A stretch of 56,814 nucleotides of DNA from contig JBEVCF010000137.1 of the NCBI GenBank assembly GCA_040514355.1, positions 1 through 56,814 on the forward strand. The letters are read 5' to 3'. This document shows positions 25,746 to 33,622 of the stretch, in pieces (within the stretch, counting starts at the first letter, position 1; every line of letters begins with the position of its first letter). The position numbers and the translations under genes were made by a program. Under the pieces are notes generated by a model that did no database searches, was not told where the DNA came from, and saw only the letters and a program-made list of their open reading frames with translations. This DNA comes from Opacimonas sp040514355 (GTDB lineage Bacteria; Pseudomonadota; Gammaproteobacteria; Enterobacterales; Alteromonadaceae).

Positions 25746-27335
25746 TTAGTCGAACTGGTTCATGGTGTTGTCTTCACCCGACGCTTTAAGTGCTTGGTCA
25801 CCAGAGAAGTACTCTTTGTGCGTATCACCTAAATCAGAACCTGCCATTGCTTGGTGTTTAACACACGCTAGGCCTTGACGTAGTTCTTGACGTTGAACAC
25901 CTTTCACATACGCTAACATACCTTCGTCACCGAAGTAGCCTTTAGCAAGGTTATCCGTTGATAACGCAGCTGTGTGGTAAGTCGGTAGCGTGATTAGGTG
26001 GTGGAAGATACCTGCTTCACGTGCAGCGTCAGCTTGGAAAGTACGAACTTTCTCGTCAGCAGCCGCAGCTAGTTCAGAATCATCATACTCAACAGACATG
26101 AGTGAAGCACGGTCGTATGCAGATACGTCTTTACCTTCTGCTTGCCACAAATCAAAGATTTGTTGACGGAAGTTAAGTGTCCAGTTGAAAGAAGGCGAGT
26201 TGTTGTAAACCAATTTCGCGTTAGGCACCGTTTTACGGATTTCGTTAACCATTTCTGCGATTTGACCAACGTGAGGCTTCTCAGTTTCGATCCAAAGTAA
26301 ATCGGCACCGTTCTGTAAAGAAGTTACACAGTCAAGTACAACACGGTCAAAACCAGTGTTATCTTTAAACTTGTATAAACCGTTAGGAAGACGCACAGGC
26401 TTAACGATTTCGTTGTTAAGCTTCATGATAGTGTCGCCATTCTTAAGTGCAGACAAATCTTCAACTGGCGTTGTTTCTAAGAATGCATTGTATTGCTCAG
26501 CAAGGTCACCTTCGTTGTTAGATACAGGGATCTTCTGAGTTAGGCCAGCACCTAGTGAGTCAGTACGTGCAACGATAACACCGTCATCAACACCTAGCTC
26601 AAGGAATGCGTAACGAACCGCGTTGATTTTCGCTAAGAAATCTTCGTGTGGAACCGTTACTTTACCGTCTTGGTGACCACATTGTTTTGCATCAGATACT
26701 TGGTTTTCGATTTGGATACAACATGCACCCGCTTCGATCATCTTCTTCGCCAGTAGGTAAGTGGCTTCTTCGTTACCAAAACCAGCGTCGATGTCAGCAA
26801 TGATTGGCACAACGTGTGTTTCAAAGTTGTCGATTTCAGCTTGGATAGCAGCAACGTCACCGCCGTTTGCTTTAGCATCGTCAAGTTTGTTGAAAAGGTT
26901 ACCTAGTTCACGTGCGTCTGCTTGACGTAGGAACGTGTAAAGCTCTTCGATAAGTGCAGGAACAGATGTTTTTTCGTGCATTGATTGGTCAGGAAGCGGA
27001 CCGAATTCAGAGCGAAGTGCAGCAACCATCCAACCAGAAAGGTACAAGTAAGACTTGTCAGTAGTACCTTGGTGTTTTTTAACCGCAAGCATTTTTTGTT
27101 GACCTACGAAACCGTGCCAGCAACCTAAAGACTGCGTGTACTGTGCAGAATCTGCATCGTAATCAGCCATATCTTTACGCATGATACCTGCAGTGTATTT
27201 AGCAATGTCTAAACCCGTTTTAAAACGGTTTTGCGCCTTCATACGTGCTGCGTATTCTGGGCTGATTGCATTCCAAGTGCCTTGAGCGGCAATTAAATCA
27301 GCAAATGCTGCTTGATCTTGTTGATATTGAGACAT
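25746..27335 (-). CDS. aceA: Isocitrate lyase (long, KQCGH-type)
   Basis: Splits isocitrate into succinate and glyoxylate, the first glyoxylate-bypass step. At 529 residues it is longer than the enteric enzyme (434) and matches the roughly 530-residue form known from Pseudomonas and many marine bacteria. The catalytic signature reads KQCGH instead of KKCGH, as in that subfamily; ADIDAGFGNEEATYLLAKKMIEAG and the NNSPSFNW substrate loop are present. AAAGGATAACG precedes the ATG. No isocitrate dehydrogenase kinase (aceK) is beside it. Confidence 0.96.
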   Translation of the reverse strand: MSQYQQDQAAFADLIAAQGTWNAISPEYAARMKAQNRFKTGLDIAKYTAGIMRKDMADYDADSAQYTQSLGCWHGFVGQQKMLAVKKHQGTTDKSYLYLSGWMVAALRSEFGPLPDQSMHEKTSVPALIEELYTFLRQADARELGNLFNKLDDAKANGGDVAAIQAEIDNFETHVVPIIADIDAGFGNEEATYLLAKKMIEAGACCIQIENQVSDAKQCGHQDGKVTVPHEDFLAKINAVRYAFLELGVDDGVIVARTDSLGAGLTQKIPVSNNEGDLAEQYNAFLETTPVEDLSALKNGDTIMKLNNEIVKPVRLPNGLYKFKDNTGFDRVVLDCVTSLQNGADLLWIETEKPHVGQIAEMVNEIRKTVPNAKLVYNNSPSFNWTLNFRQQIFDLWQAEGKDVSAYDRASLMSVEYDDSELAAAADEKVRTFQADAAREAGIFHHLITLPTYHTAALSTDNLAKGYFGDEGMLAYVKGVQRQELRQGLACVKHQAMAGSDLGDTHKEYFSGDQALKASGEDNTMNQFD

Positions 27336-27675
27336 ACTCGTTATCCTTTCGTAGGGTGAAAATTCAATGATTAAAACAATGATGTTCTAATCAACACACC
27401 ATCATCCTAGAAGGGTTTTTATAATAAATACAATCAATGAAAGGGATTATCAGTATTCATCAAATCTATAAAGCGTGTTCCCGTAATTATAATGCTTATA
27501 AAGGTCTGATAGCTAAAGGGTTATTGATTTTGTGAATGGAAGGGTGCTTTTGTATTTATACTTGTTATTTAGAACTAAGGTATTAGAGCTTGCTGTTGCG
27601 AATCACAAAATTCACGCCTTTGTCACAAAAAATCAGTATAATACTAACGTTAAATATTACTCGGTTAGGAAGCCT
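27336..27675. other. Divergent intergenic region, aceA / alkaline phosphatase
   Basis: 340 bases, AT-rich, carrying both promoters. The right part holds the Pho-box-like promoter listed separately. The middle has an inverted repeat TTATAA-TGC-TTATAA and several TATAAT-like hexamers facing aceA, none with a convincing -35. The open reading frame running through it from 27532 lacks conserved sequence and is not a gene. Confidence 0.5.
27609..27642 (+). promoter_or_regulatory. Pho-box-like promoter of the alkaline phosphatase gene
   Basis: AATTCAC (27609-27615), GCCT, TTGTCAC (27620-27626), then exactly 10 bases to TATAAT (27637-27642). The second heptamer equals that of the E. coli phoA Pho box, and the 7-4-7-10 spacing is the same; the first heptamer is weak (TCA core only). 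No -35 box is present, as expected of a PhoB-activated promoter. Transcription would start near 27649. Confidence 0.5.
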
Positions 27676-29040
27676 ATGAAAGCCCAATTATTTGGTTTAA
27701 TTACAGCATGTACCTTGGTTGCTTGCAATGCGACCTTCGCCCCACCAAGTGCTAAGTCACCTGCAGAGCCAGCTCCTGTGGTTGATGTGAGTAAGCCTCT
27801 CAATATTATTATGGTAGTGGCTGATGGAATGGGGCCTGCCTATACATCTGGTTTTCGTTACTATCATGACGATCCTGCGACCCCCGAGATAGAATCGAAC
27901 TGGTTTGAGCGTCATCATGTGGGTAATGCTTCAACCTATCCGGCAACGGTGTCTGGATTAGTGACTGATTCTGCCGCCAGTGCAACAGCATTAGCTGCGG
28001 GAGTGAAAAGTTATAATGGTGCCATTGGGGTAGATGTGAATAAACAACCCGTCCGCTCAGTCCTACATGTAGCTAAATCGATGGGGATGAAAACGGGCTT
28101 GGCGGTGACTTCTCAGATTGTCCATGCCACGCCTGCGGCCTATGTCACGCACAATGAAAATCGACGTAATTACAATGCCATAGCCGATAACTATTTTGAT
28201 GACCGCTTGGATGGACAGCTAAAGGTCAATGTGATGCTCGGTGGTGGTACCGATTACTTCAAGCGAGACGATCGGGATTTAACTGCTGATTTTGTAGCTG
28301 CGGGGTACAGTTATGTCGAAGACTATACCGAGTTAGCCGATATTCCGCTCGGCAGTGACGTACTTGGTTTATTTGCTCCAGTGGGATTACCTTGGGCACT
28401 CGATGACACCCAACCGCAACGCTTACGCACGTTAACTGAGACTGCGTTGCAGCACCTAGCCAATCCCAATGGGTTCTTTTTGTTGGTGGAAGCAAGCCAA
28501 GTTGACTGGGCTGGACATGGTCGGGATATCAATAGCGCAATGGCCGAAATGCAGGATTTGCACGACACGATGTTATTGTTAGAGGATTATCAACAACAGC
28601 ACCCTAATACGTTAATTGTGCTAACTGCTGATCACAGCACGGGGGGATTAACCCTAGCCGCTAATGGCGAATATCGCTGGTCACCACAACCTTTAAAAGC
28701 GATTACGATGTCAGTACCCATGATGGTTGATACCATGAAAGCCAAGCAAATGAATGGTACAGAACGGGTTAATTTTGTCGCGGAGCAGTTGGGATTTGCG
28801 TTAACACCTGAACAAGAAGAGGCGTTGGTCTTAATGGATTTGTCTGAGGAGGATTGGCCCTTAGAAGCGGTGATCAAACCAATGATTGATGCACACACCA
28901 ATACAGGGTGGACGACAAGCGGGCATACCGCTGTGGATGTGCAAATTTTTGCGCAAGGTCCACACAAAGAAAAGTTTGCAGGATATTTGGATAATACCGA
29001 TATCGCCAAGCGTTTGTTTGAGATATTAGCTGATAACTAA
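27676..29040 (+). CDS. Alkaline phosphatase, probable lipoprotein
   Basis: Releases phosphate from phosphomonoesters outside the cytoplasm; PhoA-type superfamily. The 454 residues begin with a lipoprotein signal peptide (LVAC, lipidated Cys17; Cys12 is an alternative), a short Pro/Ala linker, metal Asp50 in VVADGMG, the nucleophile Ser99 in TDSAASATALAAG, the DWAGHGRDI metal motif, LTADHSTGG and the late SGHTAVDV His. The frame extends 48 codons upstream without conserved sequence; ATG 27676 has AGGA at good spacing. Phosphate-starvation control is suggested by the Pho-box-like promoter. Confidence 0.9.
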   Translation: MKAQLFGLITACTLVACNATFAPPSAKSPAEPAPVVDVSKPLNIIMVVADGMGPAYTSGFRYYHDDPATPEIESNWFERHHVGNASTYPATVSGLVTDSAASATALAAGVKSYNGAIGVDVNKQPVRSVLHVAKSMGMKTGLAVTSQIVHATPAAYVTHNENRRNYNAIADNYFDDRLDGQLKVNVMLGGGTDYFKRDDRDLTADFVAAGYSYVEDYTELADIPLGSDVLGLFAPVGLPWALDDTQPQRLRTLTETALQHLANPNGFFLLVEASQVDWAGHGRDINSAMAEMQDLHDTMLLLEDYQQQHPNTLIVLTADHSTGGLTLAANGEYRWSPQPLKAITMSVPMMVDTMKAKQMNGTERVNFVAEQLGFALTPEQEEALVLMDLSEEDWPLEAVIKPMIDAHTNTGWTTSGHTAVDVQIFAQGPHKEKFAGYLDNTDIAKRLFEILADN

Positions 29041-29045
29041 TGAGA

Positions 29046-29090
29046 ATGGAGCTCTGTTGGCTAAACGCTGCGACAAAGCTCCATGTTTTT
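29046..29090 (+). terminator. Probable terminator of the alkaline phosphatase gene
   Basis: Arms ATGGAGCT (29046-29053) and AGCTCCAT (29077-29084) with a 23-base internal part that can pair further, then GTTTTT (29085-29090). Confidence 0.55.
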
Positions 29091-29163
29091 GAAGATCCCC
29101 ACAATTAATTTAGAATGGGACTGGGTAAGCGTATGTATGACCGTTTATTACAGTGAGACTTGC

Positions 29164-29892
29164 TTACTTCCCATGCATAAACGCGTCCACATCCTCACCT
29201 GTTAGCTTTTTCATCTGAGAAAAGATATAAAACAGCGCGCCTAACAACAAGATCATGCTAGGGAGCACAATCACTGGATAACTCAGTGCTGTCATGCGAC
29301 CGAGCTCTTCGGTGTAAGCCGTTGTGCCAGGCTCTGACACCAAAATCCATTTCGCTAGACCGTAATTCAACGCGGATGACAAGAAAAACGAACAGGCAAC
29401 AATATAGTTACTCACATCAATTTTTTTCTCAAAGGCGGCGGTGGCGTTGTTTTTTTCCAAAGCCGCATCCAGCGCTGGCCAGTTAATGATAGCATCGTTT
29501 AGTACCAGTACTTTAATTAATGGCTTGGACATATAACGAGACACTAAGACGGCAATGCCGATTAGGCCAGGGATGGCGGCTTCTTTGATCGCGATGTACT
29601 CTGCGGGTAGTTTCAACAGACTAATAGTACCGGTGAGTAACACACTGACAATGCCAAGAATAGAAAAGAAGTTCCATTTTTTGCTTTTCACCAACTCGTA
29701 GGTACCGTAACTAATCGGAAAAGCTAAGGCCACGGCGATACTCCACAACGGCCCTAAGTATTCTGGCTTACTAGCATAGCTCATCAACAACACGGGAATA
29801 ATGATATTGAACGCGAGGTTCGCGAGCATGTTCTCGTTTTTTTGGGGTGTTTGCTTGGGATTGGGCGTTGATATATGCGGTTGTTCAGACAT
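29164..29892 (-). CDS. Multi-pass membrane protein (VC0807-like)
   Basis: A 242-residue protein with about six or seven membrane segments: roughly 23-42, 48-66, 74-92, 104-121, 162-180 and 207-230. The block GPLWSIAVALAFPISYGTYEL resembles the VC0807 family of conserved membrane proteins; no function is established. The N-terminal 20 residues are polar and the C-terminus is cytosolic-looking. Last gene of the five-gene minus-strand unit, 28 bases after the ATP-grasp gene; whether it belongs functionally is uncertain. Confidence 0.65.
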   Translation of the reverse strand: MSEQPHISTPNPKQTPQKNENMLANLAFNIIIPVLLMSYASKPEYLGPLWSIAVALAFPISYGTYELVKSKKWNFFSILGIVSVLLTGTISLLKLPAEYIAIKEAAIPGLIGIAVLVSRYMSKPLIKVLVLNDAIINWPALDAALEKNNATAAFEKKIDVSNYIVACSFFLSSALNYGLAKWILVSEPGTTAYTEELGRMTALSYPVIVLPSMILLLGALFYIFSQMKKLTGEDVDAFMHGK

Positions 29893-29920
29893 GTTACTGC
29901 TTTATTCCTGAAAAATGTCG

Positions 29921-31087
29921 CTAGCCTAATATGATATGCGGTAAAAAACGAGACATATCTTGAGTGATCATACTTTTGTCTTCACGCACTGAAATACCGG
30001 CTGGCAAATCATCCACTAACCAACTGCCAATGAGCGTATGTTTGCCATTGTATTGTGGTAGGGGGTGGTAGGCTTGGTAAATAAAACCCTCCGCACCATA
30101 AGGGCCATTAGATTGCGCAAGCATAGCTTGACCTTCCATAATCGATATATTGGCGCCTTCACGAGAGAATAAAGGTTTTTTGACCCACCTCCCTTGTGCA
30201 AAACGCGCAGTGTTATCGCTAAAATAAGCGGGTAATAAGTTGGGATGTTCTGGAAACAGTTGCCATAACATCGGTAATAACGCTTTGTTGGACAATACTG
30301 ACTTCCACATAGGCTCTAGCCATTGTACATCGGCTGTTTTAAGGTGGCTGCCAAATTCCTCAGCCAACATAAATTCCCATGGGTAAAGCTTAAAACAACG
30401 CGTGATGACGCGATCGAGCTTATCGGTAAAATAGCCCTCTGCGCTCAAACCAATTTGTTCAATAAAGTTGAAGTGCTGGGTGATCCCTGCCGCTTCTGCA
30501 CAGTCTTGTAGATACTGAACGGTACCGCGGTCTTCTACAGTATCTTGGCAGCACGTAAAGTGCATACTGTCCCAGCCTTCTCTCTCCCGTAGATTGGTAA
30601 AGCGGTGCACGAGTTTTTCTTGAAGAGAATTAAACTGGTCACTACGGGCAGGTAATACGCCAGCATCGACATTATCCTGTAACCACAACCACTGCCAAAA
30701 TCCGGTTTCATAAAGGCTAGTGGGTGTGTCAGCATTATTTTCCAGAAGTTTGGCAGGAGTTCTACCGTCATACACCAAATCCATGCGGGAGTACAAAGAA
30801 GGAGCTTGTTGTTGCCAACTGTCTCTCACTTGGTCCCAGTACGCCTCGGGGATGCAAAACTTTTTCAGCCACAGCTCATCATGCACCACTGCATCCACTG
30901 CAGCGAGGCACATTTGGTGTAGCTCTGCAGTGGGTGTTTCTAAATCATCTTCGATTTGCTTGAGTGTGAATTGATAGTAGGCATCTTCTTGCCAATACGG
31001 CTCGCCATACATCGTATGAAAATGGAAGCCGTATTCGGCGGCGAGTGCTTGCCAATTTGCGCGAGGCGCAATATCTCGTCTAAGCAT
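29921..31087 (-). CDS. Glutathionylspermidine synthase-like ATP-grasp protein (YgiC/YjfC)
   Basis: The 388 residues (E. coli YgiC 386) correspond to the synthetase half of glutathionylspermidine synthetase, without its amidase domain. ATP-grasp features seen: RMDLVYDGRTPAKLLENNADTP (about 95-116) with the Asn and Glu of the metal site, and the glycine-rich stretch EGANISIMEG near 315. Homologues are proposed amide ligases; whether this one makes glutathionylspermidine is not known. Eight bases separate it from the DUF1190 gene, the pairing also seen as ygiB-ygiC and yjfM-yjfC in E. coli. Confidence 0.88.
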   Translation of the reverse strand: MLRRDIAPRANWQALAAEYGFHFHTMYGEPYWQEDAYYQFTLKQIEDDLETPTAELHQMCLAAVDAVVHDELWLKKFCIPEAYWDQVRDSWQQQAPSLYSRMDLVYDGRTPAKLLENNADTPTSLYETGFWQWLWLQDNVDAGVLPARSDQFNSLQEKLVHRFTNLREREGWDSMHFTCCQDTVEDRGTVQYLQDCAEAAGITQHFNFIEQIGLSAEGYFTDKLDRVITRCFKLYPWEFMLAEEFGSHLKTADVQWLEPMWKSVLSNKALLPMLWQLFPEHPNLLPAYFSDNTARFAQGRWVKKPLFSREGANISIMEGQAMLAQSNGPYGAEGFIYQAYHPLPQYNGKHTLIGSWLVDDLPAGISVREDKSMITQDMSRFLPHIILG

Positions 31088-31095
31088 GTTGTCGC

Positions 31096-31722
31096 TTAAC
31101 CACCAAAACTGCGCGAGCCTGAACTACGCGCAACGGATTTACCAAAGCCACCGCGGCTTAAGGTACGAGCTACTAATGGTTTGGGTTTGTAGGCAGATGC
31201 ATATACTTTGGTGCTGCGCTTGTGCAACCCACCATAGGATTGACCATCAGCGGTAAACCATTTATTACGCAAGTTTGAACGGCGTGAATAAGAAGTGAAT
31301 AAAGGTTGTGAGTAGTAACGCTTTTTCTTTTTCTTCTTTAAATCAATATCGATGTCATCATCTAAGAAGCGCGAGAGCATGAAGCCGGCCATAAATGGCA
31401 TGAAAAACGAACCATTGCGATTTTGGATAAATTGGCAGTTGTCATCGCCAAACTCGTATTCACAATCGTATTCATTACTGAACTTCGGTGCGACACGTTC
31501 TGCTTCCATGACAGCTTCGCGATAAGCAAAACTACACTCATTGAGAAAGTCTGGGTAATCGTCAGTGCATTCATCTACAGTGCGATACAAATTGGCTTCA
31601 AGTGGATCGTCACCACAAGCACTGAGTAAAACAGCTGCCACCCCTACGGCAACAGGTTTTACGGCAAACCACTTGCGAAAACGAGGTAGACTAATGGAGG
31701 CACTTCTTTTTTGCTGTTCCAT
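31096..31722 (-). CDS. DUF1190 protein (YgiB/YjfM), probable lipoprotein
   Basis: 208 residues: a long basic N-terminus, a hydrophobic stretch ending in LLSAC (lipobox, Cys36), an acidic cysteine-containing region with DNCQF, FMPFMAGFMLSRFLDDD, then a run of six lysines (KKKKKKRYYSQPLF) and a basic Ser/Gly-rich C-terminus ending SRSFGG. This order fits DUF1190. Position of the lipobox after a 20-residue positive leader is unusual but seen in the family. A strong AGGAGG ribosome site precedes the ATG. Function unknown; it lies beside its constant partner, the ATP-grasp gene. Confidence 0.83.
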   Translation of the reverse strand: MEQQKRSASISLPRFRKWFAVKPVAVGVAAVLLSACGDDPLEANLYRTVDECTDDYPDFLNECSFAYREAVMEAERVAPKFSNEYDCEYEFGDDNCQFIQNRNGSFFMPFMAGFMLSRFLDDDIDIDLKKKKKKRYYSQPLFTSYSRRSNLRNKWFTADGQSYGGLHKRSTKVYASAYKPKPLVARTLSRGGFGKSVARSSGSRSFGG

Positions 31723-31731
31723 GTTGGCCTC

Positions 31732-32148
31732 CTAGTACGTCATACACGCCGCATTGAGCAAACCAACCCCTACCGACACACTTGCGAGCATGGTACCAGC
31801 AGACATCTCCGCGTTTTCGATACGCTCAGCGATTTTTGGCATGAAAGTAAAACGCAACGCAGCAAAGGCAAGTAGCTGAGCTAACAATGCAATCGCTGCC
31901 CAGATAAGAAAATCGATATAGGTTTCGGAATTTGCAATTGCGCCTGCTAGGGCGACACAAAAGCCCAATACTGCCCCACCGAAGGCAATGGCCGCTGCAG
32001 TATTTTGACCGTCTTTGATCAAAGTCCACTCGTCGTGAGGTGTGACCAAGGTGTAGAGCAGTTTAAAAACAAATAACAACACCAGAGCACTGATGAAATA
32101 TGCGGCAAAACTGCCTAAGCCAGCGAGTGAAGTAATGATGTTTTCCAT
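31732..32148 (-). CDS. DUF350 membrane protein (YjfL-like)
   Basis: 138 residues with four membrane helices (about 14-34, 48-70, 78-98 and 115-133), glycine-rich (IAFGGAVLGFCVALAGAI). Length and pattern match DUF350, E. coli YjfL being 132. Function unknown; it travels with DUF1190 and ATP-grasp genes. Start and stop overlap the channel gene by one base (TAATG), implying coupled translation. Confidence 0.82.
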   Translation of the reverse strand: MENIITSLAGLGSFAAYFISALVLLFVFKLLYTLVTPHDEWTLIKDGQNTAAAIAFGGAVLGFCVALAGAIANSETYIDFLIWAAIALLAQLLAFAALRFTFMPKIAERIENAEMSAGTMLASVSVGVGLLNAACMTY

Positions 32149-33194
32149 TATAGAGCTTCCCAGTTAAGTTCATTAATACGTGAACAGGCAATGTAGAATA
32201 GTCGATCCCCTGCACTGATGTTGTCGCTAAAATCTGGATTGACAATAATGTGTTGTTTGTCTGCAGCTTTAGCATAGCCAATGAAAATGGCATTGTGGAT
32301 TTTTTTTAACCCAAAAAACACCGTTTCAACACTCATACCATGGCATGCTTCAGGCACCACTGTGGAGTATTGTTCTTGACCCGCTTCAACACTTAATAAG
32401 TCATGATGTAATAGGCTTGAACCAGGATCAAAGGCTGATTTTGCCAACATCTCAACCGCAACGCTAGGTGTACATTCCACATTAGGACAGTGTTGTTGTA
32501 ATAGCTCGACCAAACTCTCATCATTAAAATACGCTACGATATGTGCGGTTGGGTTGTGTTTGGAACAGTACAATGACGTGGTCATTGTCATGTCATCTTC
32601 AGGGTTATCAATCAAAATCGTTTTGGCATGGCGAACATTGGCTTTGTTCATATCGATATCGCGATTAAATGATGCAACGCGCACAAACCCTATCTCACCT
32701 GGCATAGGGTTGGTTATGTCAGCTCTCACGCAAAGTACAATTTCGTTTTTTTCAATGCTTTGCTCACGTTCTGCAAGTAGTAATTGGAGTAATTGCATGG
32801 TGCGCTCACCATTCCACCCGATAACTAAAATATGGTTTTTTTCCATGATGTTTTTGAGCCCTTTTATGTTTTTTTGCCATTGCGCACTGGCGAATGCAGC
32901 AATCCGTCCAATCACTAAAGCGAAAATACTTAACCCTACAGGAATAATAAACAAACTTACGACTAGTTTACCAGTGGGAGTAACAGGAGAGTAATCACCA
33001 TAACCAACTGTTGAGCTGGTGACTGCTAAATAGTAGAGGAAATCAACCGGGTCGGTTAAAGGTGTCTCGCCAGCCCAATACAGTAAGAGCCAAGCAATTA
33101 ATGCGTATAAAGCCGTGGCAATAAAAATACTCGATGCATCCGCATCATTAAAATATTGCAATACTGCGCGTTTGAGTTTGCCCCAGAGCGACAT
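32148..33194 (-). CDS. Two-helix potassium channel with cytosolic RCK-like domain
   Basis: 348 residues: TM1 about 23-41, pore helix and selectivity filter TVGYGD (62-67), TM2 about 77-97, then a TrkA-N/RCK-like domain from about 115. The filter is canonical for K+. The RCK nucleotide motif, normally GxGxxG, reads GWNGER, so its ligand may differ from NAD or be absent; a second C-terminal region (from about 265) may be RCK-C. First gene of the five-gene unit; AGG lies before the ATG. Channel nature is firm, gating ligand is not. Confidence 0.85.
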   Translation of the reverse strand: MSLWGKLKRAVLQYFNDADASSIFIATALYALIAWLLLYWAGETPLTDPVDFLYYLAVTSSTVGYGDYSPVTPTGKLVVSLFIIPVGLSIFALVIGRIAAFASAQWQKNIKGLKNIMEKNHILVIGWNGERTMQLLQLLLAEREQSIEKNEIVLCVRADITNPMPGEIGFVRVASFNRDIDMNKANVRHAKTILIDNPEDDMTMTTSLYCSKHNPTAHIVAYFNDESLVELLQQHCPNVECTPSVAVEMLAKSAFDPGSSLLHHDLLSVEAGQEQYSTVVPEACHGMSVETVFFGLKKIHNAIFIGYAKAADKQHIIVNPDFSDNISAGDRLFYIACSRINELNWEAL

Positions 33195-33220
33195 GCGATT
33201 ACCTGTAGATGATAGTTTGG

Positions 33221-33248
33221 TTTATAGTAACGACTGTATCTTTGAAAA
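33221..33248 (-). promoter_or_regulatory. Candidate promoter of the K+ channel unit
   Basis: On the minus strand TTTTCA (33248-33243), 16 bases, TATAAA (33226-33221), giving a leader of about 20 bases before the channel ATG. Confidence 0.4.
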
Positions 33249-33563
33249 TCTACCATTGATATTGTAATAGCATATTAAAAGGTATTAAAAACAATCAGAT
33301 AGAAATAATGATTGTTGAAATTTTGAATGTGATGCTGATTGTGGATCTTTGCTTGGTTGTCTTCTCACTCGCAACATACACATCATAGGTAAAAACTTGA
33401 GCAATAAAACCCAACATACGACATTGGGCAAATGGTTTTTTATAGAACATACATGAAAAAACATTTTATGTTGTAAATACAGGTGCTATTTGACTGTGGC
33501 AATTATGTAAGAGAATGCCTACCTATTTATAATCATACCTAATACGTTTTTTACGTAAAAAAT

Positions 33564-33592
33564 TTGTCAGGGTTTTTAATAGCGATTACTAT
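33564..33592 (+). promoter_or_regulatory. Candidate promoter of queA-tgt
   Basis: TTGTCA (33564-33569), 17 bases, TACTAT (33587-33592), about 30 bases before the queA ATG and just right of a 16-base palindrome. Confidence 0.5.
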
Positions 33593-33622
33593 TTACGCGC
33601 CTACAATACTGGAAACCTTGGA

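Larger units (their letters stand above)
33195..33622. other. Divergent intergenic region, K+ channel unit / queA
   Basis: 428 AT-rich bases without a convincing gene. Seen: promoters for both sides (listed separately); a 16-base perfect palindrome of six T, ACGT-centre, six A at 33547-33562; and three copies of AACATAC (33373-33379, 33413-33419, 33446-33452). No RNA gene was recognised. Confidence 0.6.

Noticed and set aside
27532..27675. N-terminal extension of the alkaline phosphatase
   Set aside because: It covers the predicted promoter; the lipoprotein signal starts at 27676 with a ribosome site.
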